From Mycobacterium sp. (GTDB taxonomy: Bacteria > Actinomycetota > Actinomycetes > Mycobacteriales > Mycobacteriaceae), in assembly GCA_018500005.2 (NCBI GenBank), contig JAHBAP020000333.1, positions 1 through 5,690 of the forward strand: a stretch of DNA of 5,690 nt. The letters are read 5' to 3'. Position 1 is the first letter of the stretch. Every line of letters begins with the position of its first letter. This document shows, in pieces, positions 1 through 5,690 of the stretch. Below the pieces are notes generated by a model. The model ran no database searches. It had not been told where the DNA came from and worked only from the letters and a program-made list of their open reading frames with translations. The position numbers and the translations under genes were made by a program.

Positions 1-19
1 AGATGTGTATAAGAGACAT
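1..19 (+). other. Tn5/Nextera mosaic-end adapter remnant (not genomic)
   Basis: Bases 1-18 match the first 18 bases of the 19-bp hyperactive Tn5 mosaic end used in Nextera libraries; base 19 is T where the mosaic end has G. The match sits exactly at the window edge and interrupts the 3' end of the citrate synthase gene. It is therefore best read as untrimmed library adapter at a contig end. It is not a real transposon end, because no transposase or element follows. Confidence 0.93.
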
Positions 20-1321
<1,302 letters not shown>

Positions 1322-1326
1322 ATCAA

Positions 1327-1335
1327 CCCCTTCTT
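1327..1335 (-). promoter_or_regulatory. Ribosome binding site of gltA2
   Basis: On the minus strand AAGAAGGGG lies five bases before the GTG at 1321. It is the only clear purine-rich Shine-Dalgarno sequence among the minus-strand genes here. It selects the GTG over the overlapping out-of-frame ATG at 1323. Confidence 0.75.
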
Positions 1336-1373
1336 GGCTGTTCGACGGTGCCAGAGTGGACCGTCCTGAGGTC

Positions 1374-1379
1374 ACGCTA
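1374..1379 (-). promoter_or_regulatory. Possible -10 element of gltA2
   Basis: The minus strand reads TAGCGT, fitting the mycobacterial TANNNT -10 pattern. It would place transcription start near 1367 and give a leader of about 46 bases containing the ribosome site. I see no convincing -35 hexamer 17-18 bases upstream. Other weak TANNNT matches occur in this gap, for example TACGTT at about 1397-1402. The assignment is tentative. Confidence 0.35.
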
Positions 1380-1426
1380 CTGTGCGTTCTAGGTGAACGT
1401 AGTCGCTATCGCTGCGGCCCGCCCGG

Positions 1427-1445
1427 GGGGGTCTGACAGTCCCCC
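1427..1445 (-). terminator. Possible terminator hairpin after tetR
   Basis: Two bases past the tetR stop codon, the minus strand can fold GGGGG / 9-base loop / CCCCC. The stem is all G-C and there is no U-tract. Many actinobacterial terminators lack U-tails, so this could end tetR transcription before gltA2. The stem is only five base pairs in a very GC-rich sequence, so chance occurrence is possible. Confidence 0.35.
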
Positions 1446-1447
1446 GC

Positions 1448-2092
1448 TCAACTGGGGTTCCACGGCTTCCACAAGCGGGTGAAAATCGCGAAGGTTTCCT
1501 CGATCCGGTCGCTGACCGCCAACGGATCGGCGGTGTCGACACCCGGGCTACCCAGGGCCGTCGCCATCAGCACCGCCCAGGTGTCGAACGCGACCCGGAC
1601 GGCCGGGTCGGTCGCGGGAAGTCCCATCCGCACCGCAATCGCATCGACCACCGCGTGGGTGGAACCGTCCGGCCGGTAGGTGAAGGTGGCCAGGCTCAGC
1701 ATCGGCGTGCTGGTCACGATGCTCAGGAAGCCTCGCATGCGGTCGAAGGACTTCCCGCCGGGCTGATCGTGCTCGGCGGCCCGCAAAACCTCGGTGTGAG
1801 CGCGTACCAGCGCTTCGTGCTCGGGGATGTCGCGCGGTTGGCGGGCCAGTGCGGCGGCGACCTCTTCGGAGATTTCCTCCATCAGCGCGCCGATCACTGC
1901 CTCTTTGTTGGGGAAATACCGACTGAAGGTTCGCGGCGACACATCCGCCCCGGACGCGATCTGGTCCACCGTGGTGCGTTCGTAGCCCTGCTCGGCGCAC
2001 AGTCGCGCGGCGACGTCGACCAAGGTGGCGCGTGTCCGTTTTTTCTTTCGTTCCCGCAGCCCCAGGGCTGCCTCCTCAGAGCGGTGAGGCAC
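1448..2092 (-). CDS. TetR/AcrR-family transcriptional regulator
   Basis: A 214-residue protein of normal TetR length. A basic N-terminal stretch (RERKKKRTR, residues 13-21) leads into the DNA-binding domain. Helix 1 is about 22-35, and the helix-turn-helix is about 40-60, ending in the family signature RTFSRYFPNKE (54-64). The rest (about 70-214) is the variable helical ligand/dimerisation domain, from which no ligand can be predicted. The start is GTG at 2092. No Shine-Dalgarno is visible, but a TACGAT box six bases upstream suggests a leaderless message beginning at this GTG. No other start codon gives a better N-terminus without losing part of the DNA-binding arm. It lies 140 bp downstream of the MFS gene on the same strand, behind a repeat array that could be its operator. 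Adjacency makes the transporter or pdxH plausible targets. The family assignment is firm; the target is inference. Confidence 0.93.
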   Translation of the reverse strand: MPHRSEEAALGLRERKKKRTRATLVDVAARLCAEQGYERTTVDQIASGADVSPRTFSRYFPNKEAVIGALMEEISEEVAAALARQPRDIPEHEALVRAHTEVLRAAEHDQPGGKSFDRMRGFLSIVTSTPMLSLATFTYRPDGSTHAVVDAIAVRMGLPATDPAVRVAFDTWAVLMATALGSPGVDTADPLAVSDRIEETFAIFTRLWKPWNPS

Positions 2093-2098
2093 TCGTCG

Positions 2099-2104
2099 AT
2101 CGTA
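2099..2104 (-). promoter_or_regulatory. Probable -10 element of tetR (leaderless start)
   Basis: The minus strand reads TACGAT, then six bases (CGACGA), then the GTG start at 2092. A TANNNT box six to seven bases before the first codon is the layout of mycobacterial leaderless promoters, and no ribosome site competes as an explanation. No clear -35 is seen. Confidence 0.5.
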
Positions 2105-2138
2105 GGCGGGCGAATCTTGTTCAGCTAGCCCCGACGGG

Positions 2139-2160
2139 CGTCAAAACCGCGTCAAAACGA
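2139..2160. repeat. Two direct copies of an 11-bp repeat upstream of tetR
   Basis: The plus strand holds CGTCAAAACCG (2139-2149) followed immediately by CGTCAAAACGA (2150-2160); the first nine bases are identical. On the minus strand each copy contains TTTTGACG, which includes a -35-like TTGACG. The pair lies 47-68 bases upstream of the tetR start. It may be a regulator site, or a -35 for an alternative upstream promoter with CAAGAT 19 bases later as its -10. Confidence 0.6.
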
Positions 2161-2181
2161 CACCGGGAAATTGACGCCGGC

Positions 2182-2229
2182 GTCCACGAACACCGTTGTC
2201 CACGAACACCGTTGTCTACGAACACCGAA
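2182..2229. repeat. Three tandem 16-bp repeats between the MFS gene and tetR
   Basis: The units are GTCCACGAACACCGTT at 2182-2197, an identical copy at 2198-2213, and GTCTACGAACACCGAA at 2214-2229 (three substitutions). Each repeat junction contains an imperfect dyad of the form TGT-N6-ACA (2197-2208 and 2213-2224). The array fills the space just after the MFS stop codon and ends 90 bases upstream of the tetR start. It could be an array of regulator sites, with TetR autoregulation the simplest guess, or a minisatellite without function. TTGTCCACG inside it also resembles a DnaA box. Confidence 0.85.
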
Positions 2230-2232
2230 TCT

Positions 2233-3504
2233 CTAGCCGCCGGGCCGATAGCGGAGGAAAGCCGGTGCAACCAGTGCGGCCAGCGCCACTCCCACCAGCA
2301 CCAGGGCCCCGCCGCCGGCAGCGGCGATGGTGGTCCCCACGGCCGCGGCCGCCGCGCCGTGGACGGCATCGGCCAGTCGCGGCCCGCCGCCCACCACGAC
2401 GATGAACACACCCTGGAGCCGACCGCGCAGATCATCAGAGGCGACCTCTTGCAGGATGGTGGAACGAAAAGCGGCCGAGACCATGTCAGCTGCACCACCT
2501 AAAGCCAAGAATCCCAACGCAATCCACAACATCGGACCGGCCCTGCCGCCGGCGACGGAAGCGGCCAGTCCGAACCCGATGATGGCCACTCCCCACACCA
2601 CGATGGCGACCACCACGGCCAGACCCTGGCGACGCACCCGCGGCAACCACCCGGAGAAAACGCCGCCGGCGACCGCACCCATCGAGATGGCTGCCGCCAG
2701 CAGTGCCATCGTGGTGCCGCCCTGCACCGGACCGCCGAAGCTCTCATTTGCCATCTGCGGGAACAACGCCCGAGGCATTCCGCACACCATCGCGATGATG
2801 TCGACGACGAAGGACATCAACACCACCTGGTTACCGGCCAGGTAGCGGAAACCTTCCAGTACCGCCCCGAAGCCCCACCGCGATCCCGAGACGACGTTGG
2901 CCAGGACCGGCATCGGCCGCAGCCGGATGGTCGCCCAGATCGGCCCCAGGCAGGTGATCGCGTCTATCAGGTACAGCGTGGAGAGATCGACCCACTTCAG
3001 CAGGACACCGGCCAGCAGCGGGCCGGCGATGGCGCCGAACTGCTGAACCGTCATGTTCAGCGAGTTGGCGGCCGGCAACTGCTCGATCGGCAGCATCCGC
3101 GGGATCGCCGCGCCGCGGGTCGGCCAGTTCACCGCGAAAAACCCCTGCTGCACCGCCAGGAGCACCAGGACGACCCAGACGTTGTCGAGCGCCAGTGCAG
3201 CCTGAGCCCAGAGCAGTACCGAAGCCAGCGCCAATCCGCAGGAGCTGATGATGAGCAGGATCCGCCGGTCCATCGCGTCGGCCCAGGCGCCGCCGAGCAG
3301 CCCGAAAACCACCAGCGGCACCAGGGCGAACAAACCGGCCAGGCCCACGTAGGCCGAGTTGCGCGTCAATGCGTACAACTGGACTGGAACTGCGAAGACG
3401 GTCAAGTTTCCGCCGATGACGGTGACGATGCCGGCCAGCCACAACCGACGGAAATCGGGTGTTCGCAGCGGTGTTACGTCTGCGAAGAGGCGCCGCCCGG
3501 ACAC
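2233..3504 (-). CDS. MFS transporter, EntS/MFS_3-like
   Basis: A 423-residue, strongly hydrophobic membrane protein of the length expected for a 12-helix major facilitator. The N-terminal pattern (PLRTPDFRRLWLAG, residues 12-25, then a first helix containing GGNLTVFAVPVQLY) and the loop motif A GGAWADAMDRR (71-81) are typical of the family. The second-half motif ILQEVASDDLRGRLQG (350-365) matches the EntS/Tap-like exporter branch. The substrate is unknown; relatives export siderophores or drugs. The GTG start at 3504 lies five bases after the pdxH stop. No ribosome site is evident, so translation is probably coupled to pdxH and the pair is an operon. This makes a link to vitamin B6 compounds possible but unproven. 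A GTG upstream of the pdxH stop cannot be excluded as the true start, but the N-terminus fits as given. Confidence 0.9.
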   Translation of the reverse strand: MSGRRLFADVTPLRTPDFRRLWLAGIVTVIGGNLTVFAVPVQLYALTRNSAYVGLAGLFALVPLVVFGLLGGAWADAMDRRILLIISSCGLALASVLLWAQAALALDNVWVVLVLLAVQQGFFAVNWPTRGAAIPRMLPIEQLPAANSLNMTVQQFGAIAGPLLAGVLLKWVDLSTLYLIDAITCLGPIWATIRLRPMPVLANVVSGSRWGFGAVLEGFRYLAGNQVVLMSFVVDIIAMVCGMPRALFPQMANESFGGPVQGGTTMALLAAAISMGAVAGGVFSGWLPRVRRQGLAVVVAIVVWGVAIIGFGLAASVAGGRAGPMLWIALGFLALGGAADMVSAAFRSTILQEVASDDLRGRLQGVFIVVVGGGPRLADAVHGAAAAAVGTTIAAAGGGALVLVGVALAALVAPAFLRYRPGG

Positions 3505-3509
3505 CCGGG

Positions 3510-4196
3510 TCAGGGCTGCAGGCGTTCGATGCGATCGGCGCCGCCGGCACCGCCCGTGACGACGCGAATCCTGTTGTGAATCCGGTTCTCCCGGCCCTGC
3601 CAGAACTCGATCACTTCGGCCGCGATGCGGTATCCGCCCCAGTGCGGGGGCACCGGCACCTGGTCGGAGTCAGCGAAACGTTCGGTCACCTCGGCCAACT
3701 GCGCCACCAGATCCGCGCGCGACGCGATCGGCCGCGACTGCTCGGAGGCCCAGGCGCCCAACTGCGATCCCCGCGGCCGACGCGCCCAGTACTCGGCAGT
3801 CTCCTCCGGTGTCACCTTGCTGACCGCGCCGCGGATGTGGACCTGGCGGCCCAGCCCGTACCAAGGGAAGGTCACGGACGCGTAGGGCGTGGCGGTCAGA
3901 TCGGATCCCTTGGCGGACGCGTAGTTGGTGTAGAACGTGACGCCGTCGGCGTCCACGCTCTTGCACAGCACGGTCCTGGTCACCGGCCGGCCGGCCTCGA
4001 CGGTGGCGAGCACCATGGCGTTGGGTTCGGCCAGACCCGCCTGTTCGGCGTCATCGATCCAGTTGTGCAGCAACGCAAGCCAGCCGTCTACCAGCCAGTC
4101 GGCGTCGAGGTCGCTGCTGCCGTCCTTCTCCACCGAGCCGTACTCCACCCGCATGGATGCCAAACGGTGGGGTACCGGGCGATCGTGATCAACCAC
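3510..4196 (-). CDS. pdxH: Pyridoxine/pyridoxamine 5'-phosphate oxidase
   Basis: A cytoplasmic FMN enzyme that oxidises pyridoxine- or pyridoxamine-5'-phosphate to pyridoxal 5'-phosphate, with O2 as acceptor. The 228 residues agree with the ~224 I recall for M. tuberculosis PdxH (Rv2607). [12 protein letters not shown] (15-26) and [10 protein letters not shown] (57-66) start the split-barrel fold. The FMN-binding stretches are RTVLCK (74-79) and [10 protein letters not shown] (88-97). LGAWASEQS follows, and the substrate-binding R-x-H pair is Arg205/His207 in [10 protein letters not shown] near the C-terminus, which ends in IERLQP as expected. The start is GTG at 4196; an internal ATG at 4154 (Met15) is the alternative, but homologues carry sequence before it. 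TACCGT six bases upstream of the GTG suggests leaderless transcription; a weak TGAGG could instead serve as ribosome site. It is divergent from citA across 45 bp and heads a transcript continuing into the MFS gene. Confidence 0.96.
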   Translation of the reverse strand: MVDHDRPVPHRLASMRVEYGSVEKDGSSDLDADWLVDGWLALLHNWIDDAEQAGLAEPNAMVLATVEAGRPVTRTVLCKSVDADGVTFYTNYASAKGSDLTATPYASVTFPWYGLGRQVHIRGAVSKVTPEETAEYWARRPRGSQLGAWASEQSRPIASRADLVAQLAEVTERFADSDQVPVPPHWGGYRIAAEVIEFWQGRENRIHNRIRVVTGGAGGADRIERLQP

Positions 4197-4202
4197 GGCC
4201 TC

Positions 4203-4208
4203 ACGGTA
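4203..4208 (-). promoter_or_regulatory. Probable -10 element of pdxH (leaderless start)
   Basis: The minus strand reads TACCGT, then GAGGCC, then the GTG start at 4196. The TANNNT match and six-base gap would put transcription start at the first base of the start codon. The alternative is a leadered message using TGAGG as a short-spaced ribosome site. Confidence 0.45.
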
Positions 4209-4215
4209 CGCCCCG

Positions 4216-4227
4216 ACCCGGGCGGGT
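4216..4227. promoter_or_regulatory. Inverted repeat in the pdxH/citA divergent gap (candidate operator)
   Basis: ACCCG-GG-CGGGT is a dyad with perfect five-base arms, centred about 25 bases upstream of the pdxH start and 20 bases upstream of the citA start. It would lie between the -10 and -35 regions of both divergent promoters, a good place for a shared repressor. The arms are short and GC-rich, so it could be fortuitous. Confidence 0.35.
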
Positions 4228-4235
4228 GGGAGAAT
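4226..4235 (+). promoter_or_regulatory. citA translation or transcription signal (GGTGGGAGAAT region)
   Basis: The purine-rich GTGGGAGA lies about eight bases before the citA ATG at 4242 and can act as a ribosome site. Its end also reads GAGAAT (4230-4235), a fair -10 match exactly six bases before the ATG, as in a leaderless promoter. The sequence alone does not decide between the two; the 45-bp gap is tight for a full leadered promoter. Confidence 0.4.
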
Positions 4236-4241
4236 CCGATC

Positions 4242-5360
4242 ATGACTGTCCTACCGGATGACTTCGTCCCGGGCTTGGCGGGCGTCGTCGCCTTCACCAC
4301 CGAAATCGCCGAACCCGACCGGGACGGCGGCGCCCTGCGGTACCGGGGCGTGGACATCGAGGATCTGGTCGGTAACCGGGTGACTTTCGGCGATGTCTGG
4401 GCACTTCTGGTGGACGGTCGATTCGGCGACGGGCTGAAACCCGCGGAGCCGTTTCCGTTGCCGATCCACACCGGCGACGTCCGGGTCGACGTCCAGGCCG
4501 GTCTGGCGATGCTGGCTCCGATCTGGGGCTACCGGCCACTACTGGACATCGATGACGAGACGGCCCGCGAGCAGTTGGCGCGGGCGTCGGTGATGGCGCT
4601 GTCCTATGTCGCGCAATCCGCCCGCGGGATCACCCGGCCGGCCGTGCCGCAGCGAGTCATCGACCAATGTTCCACCATCACAGAGCGTTTCATGACCCGC
4701 TGGCACGGCGAGCCCGATCCGCGCTATGTCGAGGCGATTGACGCCTACTGGGTCTCCGCGGCCGAGCACGGCATGAACGCCTCGACGTTCACCGCCCGGG
4801 TGATCGCCTCGACCGGGGCCGACGTGGCGGCGGCGCTGTCCGGCGCAGTGGGCGCGATGAGCGGGCCTCTGCACGGTGGAGCGCCGGCCCGGGTGATTCC
4901 GATGATCGAGGAGACCGAGCGCAGCGGGGACCCCGCAGCGGTGGTCCGCGGCATCCTGGACCGCGGCGAGAAGCTGATGGGATTCGGGCATCGGGTCTAC
5001 CGCGCCGAGGACCCGCGGGCCCGGGTTCTGCGGGCTACCGCAAAACGCCTGGACGCGCCCCGCTATGAGGTGGCGGCGGCACTCGAACAGGCTGCGCTGG
5101 CCGAACTTCGGCAGCGCCGGCCCGATCGGGCGATCGAGACCAATGTCGAGTTCTGGGCTGCGGTCATCCTGGACTTCGCCGAGGTCCCGCCGTCGATGAT
5201 GCCGGCTATGTTCACCTGCGGCCGCACCGCCGGATGGTGCGCGCACATCCTGGAGCAGAAGCGTCTGGGCAAGCTCGTCCGCCCCGCCGCGGTCTATGTC
5301 GGCCCCGGCCCGCGGCCGGCCGATTCGGTGCCGGGTTGGGCTGAGATCAGCCACCCCTAG
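4242..5360 (+). CDS. citA: Second citrate synthase, short CitA type
   Basis: A 372-residue protein of the short citrate synthase class. It lacks the N-terminal beta extension of the GltA2 encoded at 20-1321. It closely follows the M. tuberculosis CitA sequence I recall (Rv0889c, 373 residues), from [12 protein letters not shown] to [30 protein letters not shown] (33-42) opens the core. Catalytic His211 lies in GPLHGGAP and His250 in [14 protein letters not shown]. The third triad position is Glu303 in NVEFWAAV where GltA2 has Asp; M. tuberculosis CitA seems to share this. It probably makes citrate from oxaloacetate and acetyl-CoA, though another acyl-CoA substrate cannot be ruled out. The ATG at 4242 fits the family N-terminus. 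The same frame stays open upstream to about 3459, but that part is antisense to pdxH and not coding. It is divergent from pdxH and convergent with the FprB-like gene. Confidence 0.95.
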   Translation: MTVLPDDFVPGLAGVVAFTTEIAEPDRDGGALRYRGVDIEDLVGNRVTFGDVWALLVDGRFGDGLKPAEPFPLPIHTGDVRVDVQAGLAMLAPIWGYRPLLDIDDETAREQLARASVMALSYVAQSARGITRPAVPQRVIDQCSTITERFMTRWHGEPDPRYVEAIDAYWVSAAEHGMNASTFTARVIASTGADVAAALSGAVGAMSGPLHGGAPARVIPMIEETERSGDPAAVVRGILDRGEKLMGFGHRVYRAEDPRARVLRATAKRLDAPRYEVAAALEQAALAELRQRRPDRAIETNVEFWAAVILDFAEVPPSMMPAMFTCGRTAGWCAHILEQKRLGKLVRPAAVYVGPGPRPADSVPGWAEISHP

Positions 5361-5362
5361 CG

Positions 5363-5381
5363 CCGCTTACCGGGCGAGCGG
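5363..5381. terminator. Possible bidirectional hairpin at the citA/fprB convergent ends
   Basis: CCGCT (5363-5367) and AGCGG (5377-5381) can pair around a nine-base loop, just past the citA stop and overlapping the last codons of the convergent gene. There is no U-tract in either direction. The stem is only five base pairs, so this is weak. It is offered because the two genes end six bases apart and must terminate in or across each other. Confidence 0.25.
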
Positions 5382-5690
5382 AAGCGAGAACCGGCGCGCC
5401 CGAGATGGCCGCTGTCGGGCCGCGGCCAGCATCTCCTCGGTCGAGGTGAACTTCACCCGTGGACGGCCCTGTGCCTCGCCGCGGGCGATCTCGGCGGCGT
5501 CGATGGCGCGCCACCCGTCCGCGTCGATGACGTTGGGCTGTCTTTCGCGCACCCGTCTCGCCAGGGCGGACGGCCGGGCCGCCGGGGCCTCCAGCAGTCC
5601 GGCGTTGAAGTCCTCCACCAGGGCCGAGACGGTCTGCATCGCGCAGGACTTGTTGGTGCCGATGAAGCCGGTGGGGCCGCGTTTGATCCA
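5367..5690 (-). CDS. fprB: FprB-type ferredoxin/adrenodoxin-like NADP reductase, C-terminal part
   Basis: Only the last 107 codons and the TAA stop are in the window; the gene continues past the right edge. The visible part opens with WIKRGPTGFIGTNKS, the C-terminal signature of adrenodoxin-reductase-like flavoproteins (FprA/FprB), where Trp and Gly contact FAD and NADP. VRERQPNVIDADGWRAIDAAE and GRPRVKFTSTEEML follow, matching the tail of these enzymes. Such proteins pass electrons from NADPH through FAD to ferredoxin. In M. tuberculosis, fprB (Rv0886) lies close to citA (Rv0889c), and TNKSCAMQTVSALV resembles FprB more than FprA, so I prefer fprB. The N-terminal ferredoxin domain that would prove this is outside the window. 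The ATG at 5639 is internal, not the start. It is convergent with citA, with six bases between the stops. Confidence 0.85.
   Translation of the reverse strand, partial: WIKRGPTGFIGTNKSCAMQTVSALVEDFNAGLLEAPAARPSALARRVRERQPNVIDADGWRAIDAAEIARGEAQGRPRVKFTSTEEMLAAARQRPSRARRFSLPLAR

Noticed and set aside
1..19. True transposon or insertion sequence end
   Set aside because: It matches the engineered mosaic end at the exact window edge, with no element, transposase or target duplication beside it.
1372..1384. TCAC-N6-GTG near the gltA2 promoter as a CRP/GlxR site
   Set aside because: The half-sites are in the inverted order relative to the GTG-N8-CAC consensus.
1655..2128. Plus-strand open frame across the tetR locus
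   Set aside because: The opposite strand has a clear TetR helix-turn-helix in the correct frame; the plus-strand product has no domain.
2186..2200. GAAC-ACC-GTT in the repeats as a LexA (SOS) box
   Set aside because: The mycobacterial SOS box needs GAAC-N4-GTTC with T/A flanks; here the spacer is three bases and the outer bases do not match.
2182..2229. Repeat array as a small CRISPR
   Set aside because: The units are contiguous 16-mers with no unique spacers between them, and no cas gene is present.
3459..4241. Open frame that would extend citA upstream to make a protein of about 633 residues
   Set aside because: It is antisense to pdxH and the start of the MFS gene, both well supported. 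The extension has no recognisable domain, and the citA family N-terminus begins at the ATG at 4242.
4539..5354. Minus-strand open frame of about 271 codons
   Set aside because: It is antisense to citA and has the low-complexity Arg/Gly/Pro-rich look of a shadow frame.

Overview
This is a GC-rich stretch of actinobacterial chromosome, almost certainly from a mycobacterium and probably an environmental Mycobacterium/Mycolicibacterium-type species. The evidence is near-collinear similarity (compared from memory, not by search) of the two citrate synthases, the PdxH protein and the FprB-like C-terminus to their M. tuberculosis counterparts. Frequent GTG starts and the citA–fprB neighbourhood agree with this. 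The first 18-19 bases are not genomic: they match the Tn5/Nextera mosaic-end adapter, so the window begins at an untrimmed contig end.

Layout. Positions 20-1321 (minus) encode the main citrate synthase, gltA2, which enters the adapter before any stop codon is reached. Positions 1322-1447 are its leader and probable promoter, plus a G/C hairpin behind the upstream gene. Positions 1448-2092 (minus) encode a TetR/AcrR-type repressor. Positions 2093-2232 are a 140-bp spacer holding two sets of direct repeats, one of 2 x 11 bp and one of 3 x 16 bp. Positions 2233-3504 (minus) encode an EntS-like MFS transporter. It starts 5 bp after the stop of pdxH (3510-4196, minus), pyridoxine/pyridoxamine 5'-phosphate oxidase. 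A 45-bp divergent gap (4197-4241) separates pdxH from citA (4242-5360, plus), the second, short-type citrate synthase. Six bases beyond citA, the convergent gene at 5367-5690 (minus) is the C-terminal end of an FprB-type ferredoxin/adrenodoxin-like NADP reductase that runs off the right edge.

Function. Two citrate synthases of different architecture (long GltA2, short CitA) flank a small vitamin B6/transport/regulator group. PdxH makes pyridoxal 5'-phosphate. The MFS protein is translationally coupled to it and may export or import an unidentified small molecule. The TetR protein is a candidate local regulator. Possible binding sites are the repeat array upstream of tetR and a short dyad in the pdxH/citA gap. 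At tetR and pdxH, and less clearly at citA, a TANNNT-like -10 box lies exactly six bases before the start codon, which is the geometry of leaderless transcripts common in mycobacteria.

I see no CRISPR array, transposase, tRNA, rRNA or phage gene. This is mostly an ordinary core-metabolism region. The points most worth checking are the tandem repeat array, the leaderless/divergent promoter arrangement, the Asp-to-Glu change in the CitA catalytic triad, and the artefactual left end.
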